A stretch of 64,000 nt of DNA from Paenibacillus odorifer (GCF_000758725.1 NZ_CP009428.1:3906001-3970000), one strand, 5' to 3'. Counted from the stretch's first letter, positions 45,384 to 54,635 are shown. Made by a program: numbers and translations. The notes: generated from the letters alone by a model not told the origin.

Positions 45384-47148
45384 GAGACTATCCATCCGAA
45401 CTCAGGTTTTGCTATTCGGGTTATTTATTGTTGCCATTATCCCAATCATCGTTTCACGAGTCTACCAACTATCAAGCGAAACTATCATTAATCAAAATAC
45501 GCAATACAATACAGAGCTGGTCTCCCTCCTCAAGCAACGGATTTCTGACAACTATGCCAACGTTTCTTCCATGATGATGAATGTGGGTTACGATTCGACC
45601 GTCCAAAAGTTCCTAGTCGAGAATGATAAGCTTCGAGTCTACGATCTATCCCAAAAAGTTGAAGGATTGTTGAGCATCGCCCGAAATATGAACACGGATA
45701 TCTTAGATATTATTGTTATCGGCAGCTCAAACACACGTATTTCCTTAGCAGGAAGAACAAAATATGCTATCGATCTTATGAAAACAGCTGAGGAGGATGG
45801 AATCGTTCATTATCGCGGATACAGTCCTCCAGACAAAGTCATCGACAAGAGAAAACTGCTTTTCGGGATGAACATCTTCGCTTCAGGTGACACGTCCCTA
45901 TATGGTGAAAAAATTGGCTATCTCGCAGTTATTGTAGATATGAAGGCCATTCAAACTGAAATTTCTGAGTATCCCCGATTGGTCGGAACCAGCTTTTTTA
46001 TGATGGATGATAAAGGCATGATCTACTCTAATAGCAATGAGCCGGAGGATATGCTCCAGCAGTTTCAAACTCGGGCAACTGGAAGGGATGGAGAGTCCAT
46101 CGTCGAGACAGTTCATGGAAAGAAATATGCCATTCAGTCCTTTAGCTTACCGGAGATCTCTGGAAAAATCATAACCGCTGTTCCTGTCCATAATTTAATG
46201 AAAGAACTGGAGAAATTGAAGAAGGTCAGCTATGCTCTTCTAGCCTTAATCTTGCTGGTCGTCTCTATTCCTTATTCTGTGCTTATGATGAATCTCTTAA
46301 GGCCGTTGTCTAGACTTATGCGCTATATGAATCAATTAAAGGGCGGAAGTCTGGGGATATTGAACAACAAGGTCGATTTAAAGGGCTATGCTGAGATTGA
46401 AATCATCTCCCGACAGTTCAACGATATGACCACACGGATCCACGATTTGACGGACCAATTAATCGATGCTTCAACTCAACTTTATCTGACCGATCTGGAA
46501 AAGCAGCGGGCGGAATATTCGTATTTACAAAGTCAAATTAATCCGCATTTCTTAAGCAATACTTTAGATACAATCAAGGGCGTTGCGATCGTAAAAGGAA
46601 ATCGGGATATCTTCGAGATGACTACCGCCTTAAGCACAATGCTCAAGTACAGCATCAAAGGCAAAGAGGAGGTAACTCTTGGGGAAGAGCTGAAAATCGC
46701 GGAATCTTGTGTGAGGATTTACCAAGGCCGTTTCCCGGACAAATTTACTTACAAGCTATTGTGTCCCCAGGAATGGTTACACATTCCCGTGCCTAAAATG
46801 ATCCTTCAACCTATTGTTGAAAATGCGCTTGGTCATGGGCTTGAGGCACAAGGACAAGGAATTTTGCTGATCTCCGTAGAGAAAAACGAAGCGGGGCTAC
46901 TTGAAATCGTGGTAGAAGATAATGGTGTAGGCATCGATACAACAAGACTGGAACAACTTACGGAGTTGCTGGCTGGTAAGAATATAGAATCAGGAGATCA
47001 TATCGGTCTCCTAAATGTCAATAATCGTCTAAATCTTAAGTATGGCGATCCTTGCGGCGTTCTGCTGTATAGTAAGGAGGGTAGCGGGACGAAGACCGTT
47101 TTGAGGCTTCCCGGATCTTTAATAGATCCACAAAAAGCGAGAACATAA
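45370..47148 (+). CDS. Sensor histidine kinase (YesM-like)
   Basis: Membrane kinase of 592 residues. One helix lies near 13-30, then an extracellular sensor region (about 35-285), a second helix (near 285-308), HAMP (about 308-365), a His_kinase domain with INPHFLSNTLDTI (His393), and a HATPase (PIVENALGHG, VVEDNGVGID). Usual members have FLYNTL; here Ser replaces Tyr. It overlaps the response regulator by 14 nt, so the pair is coupled. The sensor domain presumably detects a sugar or a binding-protein complex. Confidence 0.95.
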   Translation: MKTFKRLSIRTQVLLFGLFIVAIIPIIVSRVYQLSSETIINQNTQYNTELVSLLKQRISDNYANVSSMMMNVGYDSTVQKFLVENDKLRVYDLSQKVEGLLSIARNMNTDILDIIVIGSSNTRISLAGRTKYAIDLMKTAEEDGIVHYRGYSPPDKVIDKRKLLFGMNIFASGDTSLYGEKIGYLAVIVDMKAIQTEISEYPRLVGTSFFMMDDKGMIYSNSNEPEDMLQQFQTRATGRDGESIVETVHGKKYAIQSFSLPEISGKIITAVPVHNLMKELEKLKKVSYALLALILLVVSIPYSVLMMNLLRPLSRLMRYMNQLKGGSLGILNNKVDLKGYAEIEIISRQFNDMTTRIHDLTDQLIDASTQLYLTDLEKQRAEYSYLQSQINPHFLSNTLDTIKGVAIVKGNRDIFEMTTALSTMLKYSIKGKEEVTLGEELKIAESCVRIYQGRFPDKFTYKLLCPQEWLHIPVPKMILQPIVENALGHGLEAQGQGILLISVEKNEAGLLEIVVEDNGVGIDTTRLEQLTELLAGKNIESGDHIGLLNVNNRLNLKYGDPCGVLLYSKEGSGTKTVLRLPGSLIDPQKART

Positions 47149-47152
47149 ATAG

Positions 47153-47179
47153 GGAGGTTGCCCATTCAGGGCAACCTCC
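47153..47179. terminator. Hairpin between convergent kinase and sulfatase genes
   Basis: GGAGGTTGCCC and GGGCAACCTCC around a 5-nt loop. It is very stable but has no continuous T tract on either strand, so termination is probable but not certain. Confidence 0.5.
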
Positions 47180-47229
47180 ATTTCGTATGTCTTTCATTCG
47201 TCGCATTTACTAGGATATTATTAAGCATC

Positions 47230-48618
47230 CTATAAGGATGAGCTCAGATACTCTTTGGCATGGTAGGGTCCACCTTCCATAAGTACCGTCCATAATGGAT
47301 CGATATCACAATCCATGGAGCCCATCATATTATCATGCCATTCATTCAACAGATAGACAGCCTCCATACAAACGTCTTTACGCACTTCGGCAAGATTATG
47401 TTGTTCATAAGGATCATGCTTCAAATCAAACAGCATTTCTTGCGCGAATCCATGGTGTCCGTCATGATAGGTACGTATATATAACCAATCCGCAAACCGA
47501 ACGCTGCGTTGACACACATGCGCACATTGTGAGATTACGAGATACTCACGCCCTCCCAAATCCCCCTCCAGAATGGTACCTGCATAACTTTCACCATCCC
47601 AAGAAGCAGCCGCTTTCAAATTCAAAAGGCTTGCTAATGTAGGTCCTAGATCAAGGTGATAATGTAGCCCCTCCTCCACGATTCCCTTCTTGCCCCCTGG
47701 CCAGCGAACAATCATCGGAATACGGCAAGTCGCCTCGTCTGCTGTGCCATGTTCGGAGTAAATTCCTAGTTCACCCAGACTCTCTCCATGATCCGCAGAG
47801 ATCAAGATAGCCGTATCTTCCATCACGCCAAGTTCTCTCAGCTTAGAAAAAACTTTTCCGAGATGCTCGTCCAGATACTTAACTCCAGCATCATAGTTGT
47901 CAAAGATAACACGCAGGTCATCACGGTTCTCTATCTCCTGCTGATGCCTGAAATGCAGCTGATAATGCGATTTCGCGAGCGCATTCATATCTTCAATACT
48001 ATGCTGCCCCTTCTTATTTCGGTGAAGCTCAAACACGTCTTCCGTGATCCAATCGGGTAAAGGCTCCTTCTCGAACGGATTACCGTAGCTCTCAGGTGTA
48101 CGATAAGGTGTATGCGGATCCCAGAAATTCAGGTGCAGAAACCAATTTTCGGACTCCCCATTATCCTCAAGCCATTTAAGTGCCACTGGAAGCACCTGCT
48201 CTGCCGTCTCATGCCCTCTGCCACCAACATTAAATACTTCTAGGAACCCGGCGTTAAAGGTCCAAGCCGAGTGTCGTTCGGAGAAGGTGCTGATCGATGC
48301 AGTTTTCATCGCAGCTTGCCTTAATATAGCCGGAAGGCTCTCCATCCCCAACCGGTCATTGAATTCACGTTTTGCTCCTTCTCTACGCATATCAGCAGCG
48401 GTTCCGCCATGCCCTACAATCCCATTATGAATGCCAAATCGCCCGGACATTAAAGCAGAACGAGACGGCAGGCAAGGAGCATCTGAACAATAGTAGTTGG
48501 TAAAGGTGACACCTTCTTTTGCGATTGAATCGATATTCGGGGAGGTATTCCGATGATAGCCATAACATCCCAGATGGTCCGGGCGAAGCGAATCCAAATC
48601 CAAATACAAGATTCTCAT
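47230..48618 (-). CDS. Cys-type sulfatase (third)
   Basis: Type I sulfatase of 462 residues. The maturation site is Cys49 in APCLPSRSALMSG; metal ligands lie in YLDLDSLRPDHLG at the start and SADHGESLGELG near 270. The LHLNFWDPHTPYRTP segment is typical of the family. No signal peptide. It differs clearly from the other two sulfatases, so it probably removes a differently placed sulfate. It is the last gene of a leftward run (CHR pair, FGE, AraC, sulfatase), 106 bp after the AraC gene. Confidence 0.9.
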   Translation of the reverse strand: MRILYLDLDSLRPDHLGCYGYHRNTSPNIDSIAKEGVTFTNYYCSDAPCLPSRSALMSGRFGIHNGIVGHGGTAADMRREGAKREFNDRLGMESLPAILRQAAMKTASISTFSERHSAWTFNAGFLEVFNVGGRGHETAEQVLPVALKWLEDNGESENWFLHLNFWDPHTPYRTPESYGNPFEKEPLPDWITEDVFELHRNKKGQHSIEDMNALAKSHYQLHFRHQQEIENRDDLRVIFDNYDAGVKYLDEHLGKVFSKLRELGVMEDTAILISADHGESLGELGIYSEHGTADEATCRIPMIVRWPGGKKGIVEEGLHYHLDLGPTLASLLNLKAAASWDGESYAGTILEGDLGGREYLVISQCAHVCQRSVRFADWLYIRTYHDGHHGFAQEMLFDLKHDPYEQHNLAEVRKDVCMEAVYLLNEWHDNMMGSMDCDIDPLWTVLMEGGPYHAKEYLSSSL

Positions 48619-48724
48619 GAGTTATTCCCTGCCTTTCCTTTTCATCGAAATGGTTACGCTCGATTCGGGCAGCTTAGAATGATCTGCTCATGCTCATAAG
48701 AGTAAATGAATATGGAAAGCTCCG

Positions 48725-49558
48725 CTATGGAGTAGCGATGTTTGTTTTTGTAAATTCGATACTTTTCCGGTACTCTGCCGGCCCCTTGCCGTATTCGCCA
48801 CGAAATACCTTGCTGAAGTGTGAAGCATCATAATAACCACATCTCTGGGAGATATGCTCGATTGTAAAATCCGTATATTCCAGCATTTGTTTAGCTTGCT
48901 GCAGCCGCAATTTTCGCAGCATTTGCATGGGTGTCAGTTTATATATTTTCTGAAATGCCCGGCTAAAATAAACAGGATTCATATGATAGAGCTTGGAAAG
49001 CTCCTCTCTACTAATCTCCTGATCAAGCCTCTCCTCCATGTATTGCAACGCTTCATTAAAGCGGTCCGTGATAAAGGGATCTCGTGAAGAACGTCGCCCG
49101 CCAAGCTTGGTACTCTCCATAATTTCATAAAGAAGAAAAAATGCCAATGAACCGACCTGAACATTCCTGAAATCATCTTCCTCCTGCAACCACAGGCTTC
49201 GCAACTCGTCAAACCTCCGCTCATATTCGCTTCGATCCCGGACCCGAATCACCTTGCCTAAAGGGAATAACTTAAAGAAGTCATCTCCGTCTTTAACTTT
49301 AGCGTTAATATTAAACAGATAATGTACGCCATCCGTTTTGGAGATCACATTAAAAGGCTCGTTAGGACGGTGGATCATCACATCTCCGGCAGAAGCAACA
49401 TATTCTCCTTCGGAGGATGTCGTCAATACCTCACCTTTTTGGATATAAGAGACGGTATAACAAGACTGGACATAATCGAACAGGATCCGCTTCTGATATT
49501 GAATCTTTAGGACGTCCAGCACGTTGATGTCAAACTGACTATGGATGATAGAGGACAA
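48725..49558 (-). CDS. AraC-family regulator
   Basis: A 277-residue AraC/XylS protein. The N-terminal cupin-like sensor (about 15-110) has YIQKGEVLTTS and GDVMIHRPNEPFNV. The C-terminal DNA-binding domain (about 170-270) is YHMNPVYFSRAFQKIYKLTP plus CGYYDASHFSKVFRGEYGKGPAEYR. Start TTG 49558 with GGAGGAAC upstream. It lies between FGE and sulfatase in the same direction and probably controls sulfated-sugar genes. Confidence 0.93.
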   Translation of the reverse strand: MSSIIHSQFDINVLDVLKIQYQKRILFDYVQSCYTVSYIQKGEVLTTSSEGEYVASAGDVMIHRPNEPFNVISKTDGVHYLFNINAKVKDGDDFFKLFPLGKVIRVRDRSEYERRFDELRSLWLQEEDDFRNVQVGSLAFFLLYEIMESTKLGGRRSSRDPFITDRFNEALQYMEERLDQEISREELSKLYHMNPVYFSRAFQKIYKLTPMQMLRKLRLQQAKQMLEYTDFTIEHISQRCGYYDASHFSKVFRGEYGKGPAEYRKSIEFTKTNIATP

Positions 49559-49597
49559 GGAAGTTCCTCCTTCTTATGTAGTAGTCGTAAAAGTGCT

Positions 49598-50575
49598 TTA
49601 ACTTGTATAATCAGCCGTACATCGAAAGCCAATATTTCCGGCAGAGCTGTCTGGAGTATTTTTGCTTCTAGCCGCCACCCGATAACGGTTGCAGTAAGAT
49701 TTATGGCACAAATATGATCCTCCGCGCATCGATCTTGCGACACCACTTACTGGACCTTTCGGATTCACGGATTCGGAAGATAAATGATAGTCCTTAGTAA
49801 ACCAATCCGCGCACCATTCCCACACGTTTCCTGACATATTATAAAGACCATAGCCGTTAGGCAGATAGGAACTTACAGGTGCGGTACCTGCAAAACCATC
49901 GCTGGCATGATTTTTATCGGGAAACTTTCCCTGCCATATATTACAGCGATGCTCTCCGCCTGGTTTTAATTCATCCCCCCAAGGATACCGTTTCTGAACC
50001 AGTCCTCCTCGTGCGGCATACTCCCACTCCGCTTCCGTAGGCAGACGTTTACCAGCCCAGCGACAATATGCATCCGCATCATGCCATGATAGGTGAATAG
50101 CCGGATGATCAAGTCGTTCATCTACATGGGAATCCGGACCTTCAGGATGACACCAATCCGCTCCCTCCACCACCCACCACCAGGGGGTTTGAGTGGCTAC
50201 TTGGGTCACCTTTTTCCCTGTCTCCATGGAAACAAAAGAATGAAACACGTAAGACCATCCAAAACGTTCCGCATCTGTAACATAGTTTGTTTCCTTGATA
50301 AAAGCAGCAAACTGCTTGTTCGTAACCGCCGTTACATCCATCAAAAAGGAAGATAAGGTAACCTTCCTAGTCGGCCCTTCTCCATCTGCGGGGAACCCTT
50401 CCTTATCATCCGTCCCCATAAGAAAAGTGCCTCCAGGGATAAGGATCATGTCCGAGAAATCTTTTTCCCCTGTTACTCCTTGAACCGTTGTGTTCTCCTT
50501 ACAAACATCAATAGATTCTTGTTTCGCGACTTGATTTCGACTAGCTGAACAACATGCCCGTATATTCTCTGACAT
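49598..50575 (-). CDS. Formylglycine-generating enzyme (aerobic sulfatase maturase)
   Basis: FGE/SUMF1-type copper oxidase of 325 residues. With oxygen it converts the Cys of CxPxR in newly made sulfatases to formylglycine. The family signatures IPGGTFLMGTDD, LPTEAEWEYAARGG, MSGNVWEWCADW and MRGGSYLCHKSYCNRYR are all present. The last has the two active-site cysteines (C-x4-C, near 289 and 294) that distinguish true FGE from other family members. No signal peptide, which fits cytosolic sulfatases. The N-terminus has extra Cys residues (ACCSASRN). Start ATG 50575 with GGAGG upstream. It is in one operon with the CHR pair and sulfatase. Confidence 0.95.
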   Translation of the reverse strand: MSENIRACCSASRNQVAKQESIDVCKENTTVQGVTGEKDFSDMILIPGGTFLMGTDDKEGFPADGEGPTRKVTLSSFLMDVTAVTNKQFAAFIKETNYVTDAERFGWSYVFHSFVSMETGKKVTQVATQTPWWWVVEGADWCHPEGPDSHVDERLDHPAIHLSWHDADAYCRWAGKRLPTEAEWEYAARGGLVQKRYPWGDELKPGGEHRCNIWQGKFPDKNHASDGFAGTAPVSSYLPNGYGLYNMSGNVWEWCADWFTKDYHLSSESVNPKGPVSGVARSMRGGSYLCHKSYCNRYRVAARSKNTPDSSAGNIGFRCTADYTS

Positions 50576-50610
50576 GATTTACCTCCAATCTGGAATCGTC
50601 CCGGCTCTGT

Positions 50611-51144
50611 CTAAAAAAAAGCTACCCCAAGAATGCCAGAAGCAACGATAATGGTGAGCGGATGCAGCTTATATTTCATTAAACCATAAAGTGCAGCGAA
50701 TACAATGATCAACATGCCAAGGGTCTGCCAAGTAATAAAAGCATGTTCCACGCTATTTAAGCCAAAACGAATCGCAGCATAGGCAATCAAGCCTGTAATC
50801 ACTGGCCGCAAACCATAAAATAACGTTTTAATCCATTGACTATCCCTCACCCGATAAAAGAAGACAGAAATAACAATGATGATTAAAAATGAGGGCAGAA
50901 CCATGCCTAATGTTGACACAATCGCTCCTTCCATTCCGGCTATACGATATCCGATTAAGGTTGCACTGTTCGTCGCAACAGGACCAGGTGACATCCCTGC
51001 GATGGAAACTACCTCTTGAAATTCCCCTTCGGATAACCAACCCCCAGCCATGGCTTCATGCTGAATCATCGGAATGATGGCGTACCCTCCTCCAAAAGAC
51101 AGAAGACCTATTTTTATAAAAGTGAAAAATAAATTCCAAATCAC
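50611..51144 (-). CDS. CHR-family transporter, second half (chromate/sulfate type)
   Basis: A 177-residue membrane protein of the chromate ion transporter family, short-chain type. It has about five to six hydrophobic segments and the motifs SFGGGYAIIPM and SPGPVATNSATLIGYR. Short CHR proteins act in pairs as two subunits. Family members export chromate and are linked to sulfate because the anions are similar. It lies 35 bp upstream of FGE and 11 bp downstream of its partner, in one operon. Here sulfate seems the more likely cargo (inference). Confidence 0.9.
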   Translation of the reverse strand: MIWNLFFTFIKIGLLSFGGGYAIIPMIQHEAMAGGWLSEGEFQEVVSIAGMSPGPVATNSATLIGYRIAGMEGAIVSTLGMVLPSFLIIIVISVFFYRVRDSQWIKTLFYGLRPVITGLIAYAAIRFGLNSVEHAFITWQTLGMLIIVFAALYGLMKYKLHPLTIIVASGILGVAFF

Positions 51145-51155
51145 ATCGCTTCCCC

Positions 51156-51818
51156 CTAAATGTAATACTCCGGATAATTCGATTCTTCATCAGAAGCTTT
51201 CAAGGACTCCTTCTCCGTTCGAACTTGGAGCCCTAAGAGCTGTTTAATTTGCAGATATACAAACCCAATACATAAACCAACTGCAATCACGTAAATGGGA
51301 TTAATTCCGAAAACCAGTAAAACAACCGGTATAACTAACGCCGTAACTGCGGTAGTCTTGTCAATTATAGCGTTCTTGGCCATTCGATATGCAGCTACTA
51401 GGATCAAAGCAATAACTGCACCATTAATCCCTTTCATAGCGGCAATGACTTTTGGTTGGTCGGCCAGTTGGGAGTATACGGCGCTAAGCAAACAAACAAT
51501 GATAAAGGTTGGAATCGTTATCCCTGCGATTGCAGCAATCGCCCCCTTCACACCAGCAAGACGATAACCAATGAATGCCGCTGCATTTACACCTACACCC
51601 CCAGGTGCAGCACCAGCTAAAGATAGAATTTCATCCATCTCTTCTTCACCCAGCCATTTTCGTTTAGCGGAAATTTCCCGTTCGATCATAGGGATCATCG
51701 CATAACCTCCCCCGAAGGTTACTGGACCAATTCGAACAAATACCCAAAACAACTGAAACAGTAGACTTATCCTCAGGTCTGTATTCGGTATCATATTTGT
51801 TTTCATAGTTGTTCTCAT
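51156..51818 (-). CDS. CHR-family transporter, first half (chromate/sulfate type)
   Basis: Partner subunit, 220 residues with several transmembrane helices. Motifs TFGGGYAMIPMIE and APGGVGVNAAAFIGYR match the family and are homologous to those of the other half. The two proteins probably insert in opposite orientations. A C-terminal charged tail (about 195-220) follows. I chose ATG 51818 (AAGGGTGG upstream); GTG 51827 is an alternative. It is the first gene of the operon with the second CHR gene, FGE, AraC and sulfatase, and is divergent from the ROK gene. Confidence 0.88.
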   Translation of the reverse strand: MRTTMKTNMIPNTDLRISLLFQLFWVFVRIGPVTFGGGYAMIPMIEREISAKRKWLGEEEMDEILSLAGAAPGGVGVNAAAFIGYRLAGVKGAIAAIAGITIPTFIIVCLLSAVYSQLADQPKVIAAMKGINGAVIALILVAAYRMAKNAIIDKTTAVTALVIPVVLLVFGINPIYVIAVGLCIGFVYLQIKQLLGLQVRTEKESLKASDEESNYPEYYI

Positions 51819-52004
51819 GGAATCCACCCTTTTATAATCTGTCGTAATTTCATTATATCACTTTTTCCCAAAATGGAATTAAGTTTTTTGAACGGTAAAA
51901 TACAACCAAGGGTTTATGAGTTATACTATATTCATGTTAATAAATACAAACTATATAAAAAACGATCTTACAAGTTCATCCTATATATAGCTTGGAGGTA
52001 TATC

Positions 52005-53204
52005 GTGGAAAAGCGCTCGACACAAATTCCATCACCAAAAAAACTTCTATACGACCGAATCGCCGAACAAGGCACTGTTTCCAAGTTGGATCTTCTACAG
52101 ACATTTTCACTTACCAAAAGCACAATGACGCGGATATTGGATGAGATGACCGAAGAAAGCTTGCTGATAGAAAGCGGATTTGGAGAATCTAGCGGAGGCA
52201 GAAGACCTATTTTATACCAGATCAATCCTTTCTACGGTTATATAATCGGTTTAGAGATTTCCAGGGTGTATTCTTCTCTTGGTTTATTTGATATGCAAAT
52301 GAACCCAAAATCAATTGTTCACTGGCGAATGGATCAGGCATTCACACCTGAAAGATTTATAGATCATATCAGTAATCAAATACGCGCTTTCCTTCGGGAC
52401 CATCAGTTAGTGGACAGTCAAATCATCGGGATAGGAATAGGGGCTGTGGGGCCACTTGATCGGGAACATGGCTTGATCCTAAAGCCGCTGCACTTCCCTT
52501 CTTCGGGCTGGAACAATCTTCCGATTTGCAAATTGGTGGAGGAACGGACGGGGTTCAAAGCTTGGTTGGACAACGGTGCCAATTCCGCATTGCTTGGGGA
52601 ACGATGGTCTATCCGTCACGCAAACATTCAGCATATGCTTTATGTACATGCTGGAGCAGGACTCCGCTATGCGATGATGTCGCATGGAAGTATTGTTCAT
52701 GGCACAATGGATATGGAAGATGCCATTGGTCAAATGATCATCCAGACAGATGGACCCCGATTAAATCATGACGGGAACTACGGGGCTCTGGAAGCATTTG
52801 TATCTGTGCAGGCCATAGAACAAAGTGCACGCTCGGAGGCGAAAATGGACAACGATCTGATCCTCCAAAGATATAAAGTGGCGCCTGAGAAGCTGACTTA
52901 TGATGTATTGGTACAAGCCTTTAGAGACGGTAATCCACATGCGCGTGAATTATTTACCCAAGCTGCCAGCCATTTCGGGATCGGGCTCGCTAACGTTATC
53001 AACCTGTTTCATCCAGAGACCATCATTCTAGGCGGTGCGCTCATTCACTCTCACGAGTTGTTTTTCCAAACAGCGGTGGAGGTGGCACAGAGAAACACTT
53101 ACCGTTATCCTGAATACCAACCTCACTTCTCCCTAGGTATATTAAAAGAAGAAGCTGTGGTGACTGGTGCGGCAATAATGGCGAGAAATCATATGGTTCT
53201 ATAG
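52005..53204 (+). CDS. ROK-family transcriptional regulator (NagC/XylR type)
   Basis: Sugar-responsive repressor of 399 residues. An N-terminal winged helix (about 10-75, VSKLDLLQTFSLTKSTMTRIL) precedes the ROK kinase-like fold (about 80-395), with an ATP-site-like GIGIGAVGPLD and a WLDNGANSALLGERW strand. The usual ROK zinc motif (CxCGxxGCxE) is replaced around GALEAFVSVQAIEQ, so the protein is atypical. I chose GTG 52005, which has TTGGAGG six bases upstream, not the earlier ATG 51873. It is divergent from the CHR-FGE-sulfatase operon and is a good candidate for its repressor. Confidence 0.9.
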   Translation: MEKRSTQIPSPKKLLYDRIAEQGTVSKLDLLQTFSLTKSTMTRILDEMTEESLLIESGFGESSGGRRPILYQINPFYGYIIGLEISRVYSSLGLFDMQMNPKSIVHWRMDQAFTPERFIDHISNQIRAFLRDHQLVDSQIIGIGIGAVGPLDREHGLILKPLHFPSSGWNNLPICKLVEERTGFKAWLDNGANSALLGERWSIRHANIQHMLYVHAGAGLRYAMMSHGSIVHGTMDMEDAIGQMIIQTDGPRLNHDGNYGALEAFVSVQAIEQSARSEAKMDNDLILQRYKVAPEKLTYDVLVQAFRDGNPHARELFTQAASHFGIGLANVINLFHPETIILGGALIHSHELFFQTAVEVAQRNTYRYPEYQPHFSLGILKEEAVVTGAAIMARNHMVL

Positions 53205-53207
53205 CAT

Positions 53208-53256
53208 AACAAAAAGGTTGTTCCCAATCCTTTGCATGACTGTTGGGACAACCTTA
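53208..53256 (-). terminator. Intrinsic terminator of the radical-SAM maturase
   Basis: Minus-strand arms AAGGTTGTCCCA and TGGGAACAACCTT, then TTTTTGTT. It may also serve the convergent ROK gene. Confidence 0.75.
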
Positions 53257-53267
53257 TCTAGTCAAAG

Positions 53268-54512
53268 CTATAATGCCTGACAGCAATTTTTGAATTTCTT
53301 CCCGCTTCCGCAGAGACATGGATCATTTCGACCTGGAAGTGGTTTTGCACTTTTCCTGTACTCCAGCATCCGCTCCGATCTAAGTCGGTTCGCCAGTAAT
53401 AACATGCGTTCATAGGCGTGTGAGTAGAACATTTTGTAACTATGGCAGAAATAATCAACCTCAGTCCGATCATTAACATCAAGCCAATTCCGGTTGCGCG
53501 GACATCCCCCATTGCAAAAGCTAAGGTACTCACACTTATAGCATGATTCATTCATATTGGGCTTCATTAACAAAAAATCATCATATACTGGGCTGGTTAG
53601 CAGCGCTTTCAGGTCAGTTTGGCCGATATTTCCTAACCTATGCTCTTCATCAATAAAGAAATCGCAAGGGTAGGCATCCCCGTTCGTTTCAAGCACCATC
53701 ATCTTCGGGCAACATGAGTTGTGAACGCATAACTCTGCCTCACGATGCATGAATACAAGAAGCATATTCTCAAAAATACGAATAGGAAGCTCTGGATACC
53801 CACCGTTGTACCAAAGGTCAAATGTACGGCATAAAAAGACTCCGTATTGTTCAGGTGTAATTCGGAAACGTCCCGCTACATCACTTTTCTGAGAAACAAA
53901 ATCCATGCAGGGGATAAACTGAATATTCGGAAAGGTATGTTCTAGATAAAATGCCATCAACTCCTCTGGTTTCGTCACGTTATCTTCATGAATCACCGTC
54001 AGAATACTATACTCCACACCCTCATTCTGTAAATGACGAATCCCACGCATAACTAGACTATAACTGCCTTTCCCCGAACCCGTTACACGATGAGCATCAT
54101 GAATAGGCTCTGGGCCATCCAGACTAATCCCAACCAAAAAGTTATACCGTTTAAAAAATTTCGCCCATTTCTCATGGATAAGCGTTCCATTGGTCTGCAG
54201 TGCATTACTGATCATCGTATGAGGCGGAGCGTACTTAGCTTGAAATGAAATCACTTGTTCAAAATACGAAAGTCCGGCCAATAATGGCTCCCCACCCTGC
54301 CAAGAGAAAGTCGCTATCCCTGATGATCTTTTCATGTACTGAGCGATAAACCGCTCCAGAAGCTCCGTATCCATCACCCGGATCGGTTGCTGAGGATGTC
54401 CCCCGGCTGTACTGTAATAGCAATAATCACAGGCTAGATTACAATCCTCTGAGACGGTTTTCCACATGACATGAAGGGTCTCCTGCTTAGAGGTTTGTAT
54501 ACATGCAGTCAT
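53268..54512 (-). CDS. Anaerobic sulfatase-maturating enzyme (radical SAM) with SEC-C tail
   Basis: A 414-residue radical-SAM enzyme of the anSME type, which makes formylglycine from Cys or Ser of sulfatases without oxygen. Cys24, Cys28 and Cys31 (CNLACDYCYY) hold the SAM cluster. The motifs FSWQGGEPLL and GISLDGP fit, and the SPASM region (CPKMMVLETNGDAYPCDFF, then CYKCEYLSFCNGGC) binds two auxiliary clusters. The last 25 residues are a SEC-C zinc motif (DPCLCGSGKKFKNCC). Start ATG 54512 has AGGAGGGG upstream. It is convergent with ROK and is not in the FGE operon. It gives the locus a second, oxygen-independent maturase. Confidence 0.93.
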   Translation of the reverse strand: MTACIQTSKQETLHVMWKTVSEDCNLACDYCYYSTAGGHPQQPIRVMDTELLERFIAQYMKRSSGIATFSWQGGEPLLAGLSYFEQVISFQAKYAPPHTMISNALQTNGTLIHEKWAKFFKRYNFLVGISLDGPEPIHDAHRVTGSGKGSYSLVMRGIRHLQNEGVEYSILTVIHEDNVTKPEELMAFYLEHTFPNIQFIPCMDFVSQKSDVAGRFRITPEQYGVFLCRTFDLWYNGGYPELPIRIFENMLLVFMHREAELCVHNSCCPKMMVLETNGDAYPCDFFIDEEHRLGNIGQTDLKALLTSPVYDDFLLMKPNMNESCYKCEYLSFCNGGCPRNRNWLDVNDRTEVDYFCHSYKMFYSHAYERMLLLANRLRSERMLEYRKSAKPLPGRNDPCLCGSGKKFKNCCQAL

Positions 54513-54635
54513 ACGATTCTGCCCCTCCTATGTAATACTATCTTTGTAGAACCTAATTCCTATTTGTTCAATTAAATCATAGATCTGCAAGTCAACGATG
54601 AGTAAAACATCATAGCTGGTCGAATAACTGGGCAT

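Noticed and set aside
50611..51818. Chromate resistance as the main function of the CHR pair.
   Set aside because: Not excluded, but the operon contains a sulfatase maturase and sulfatase, and no chromate reductase or ChrB-type regulator is nearby, so sulfate handling fits better.
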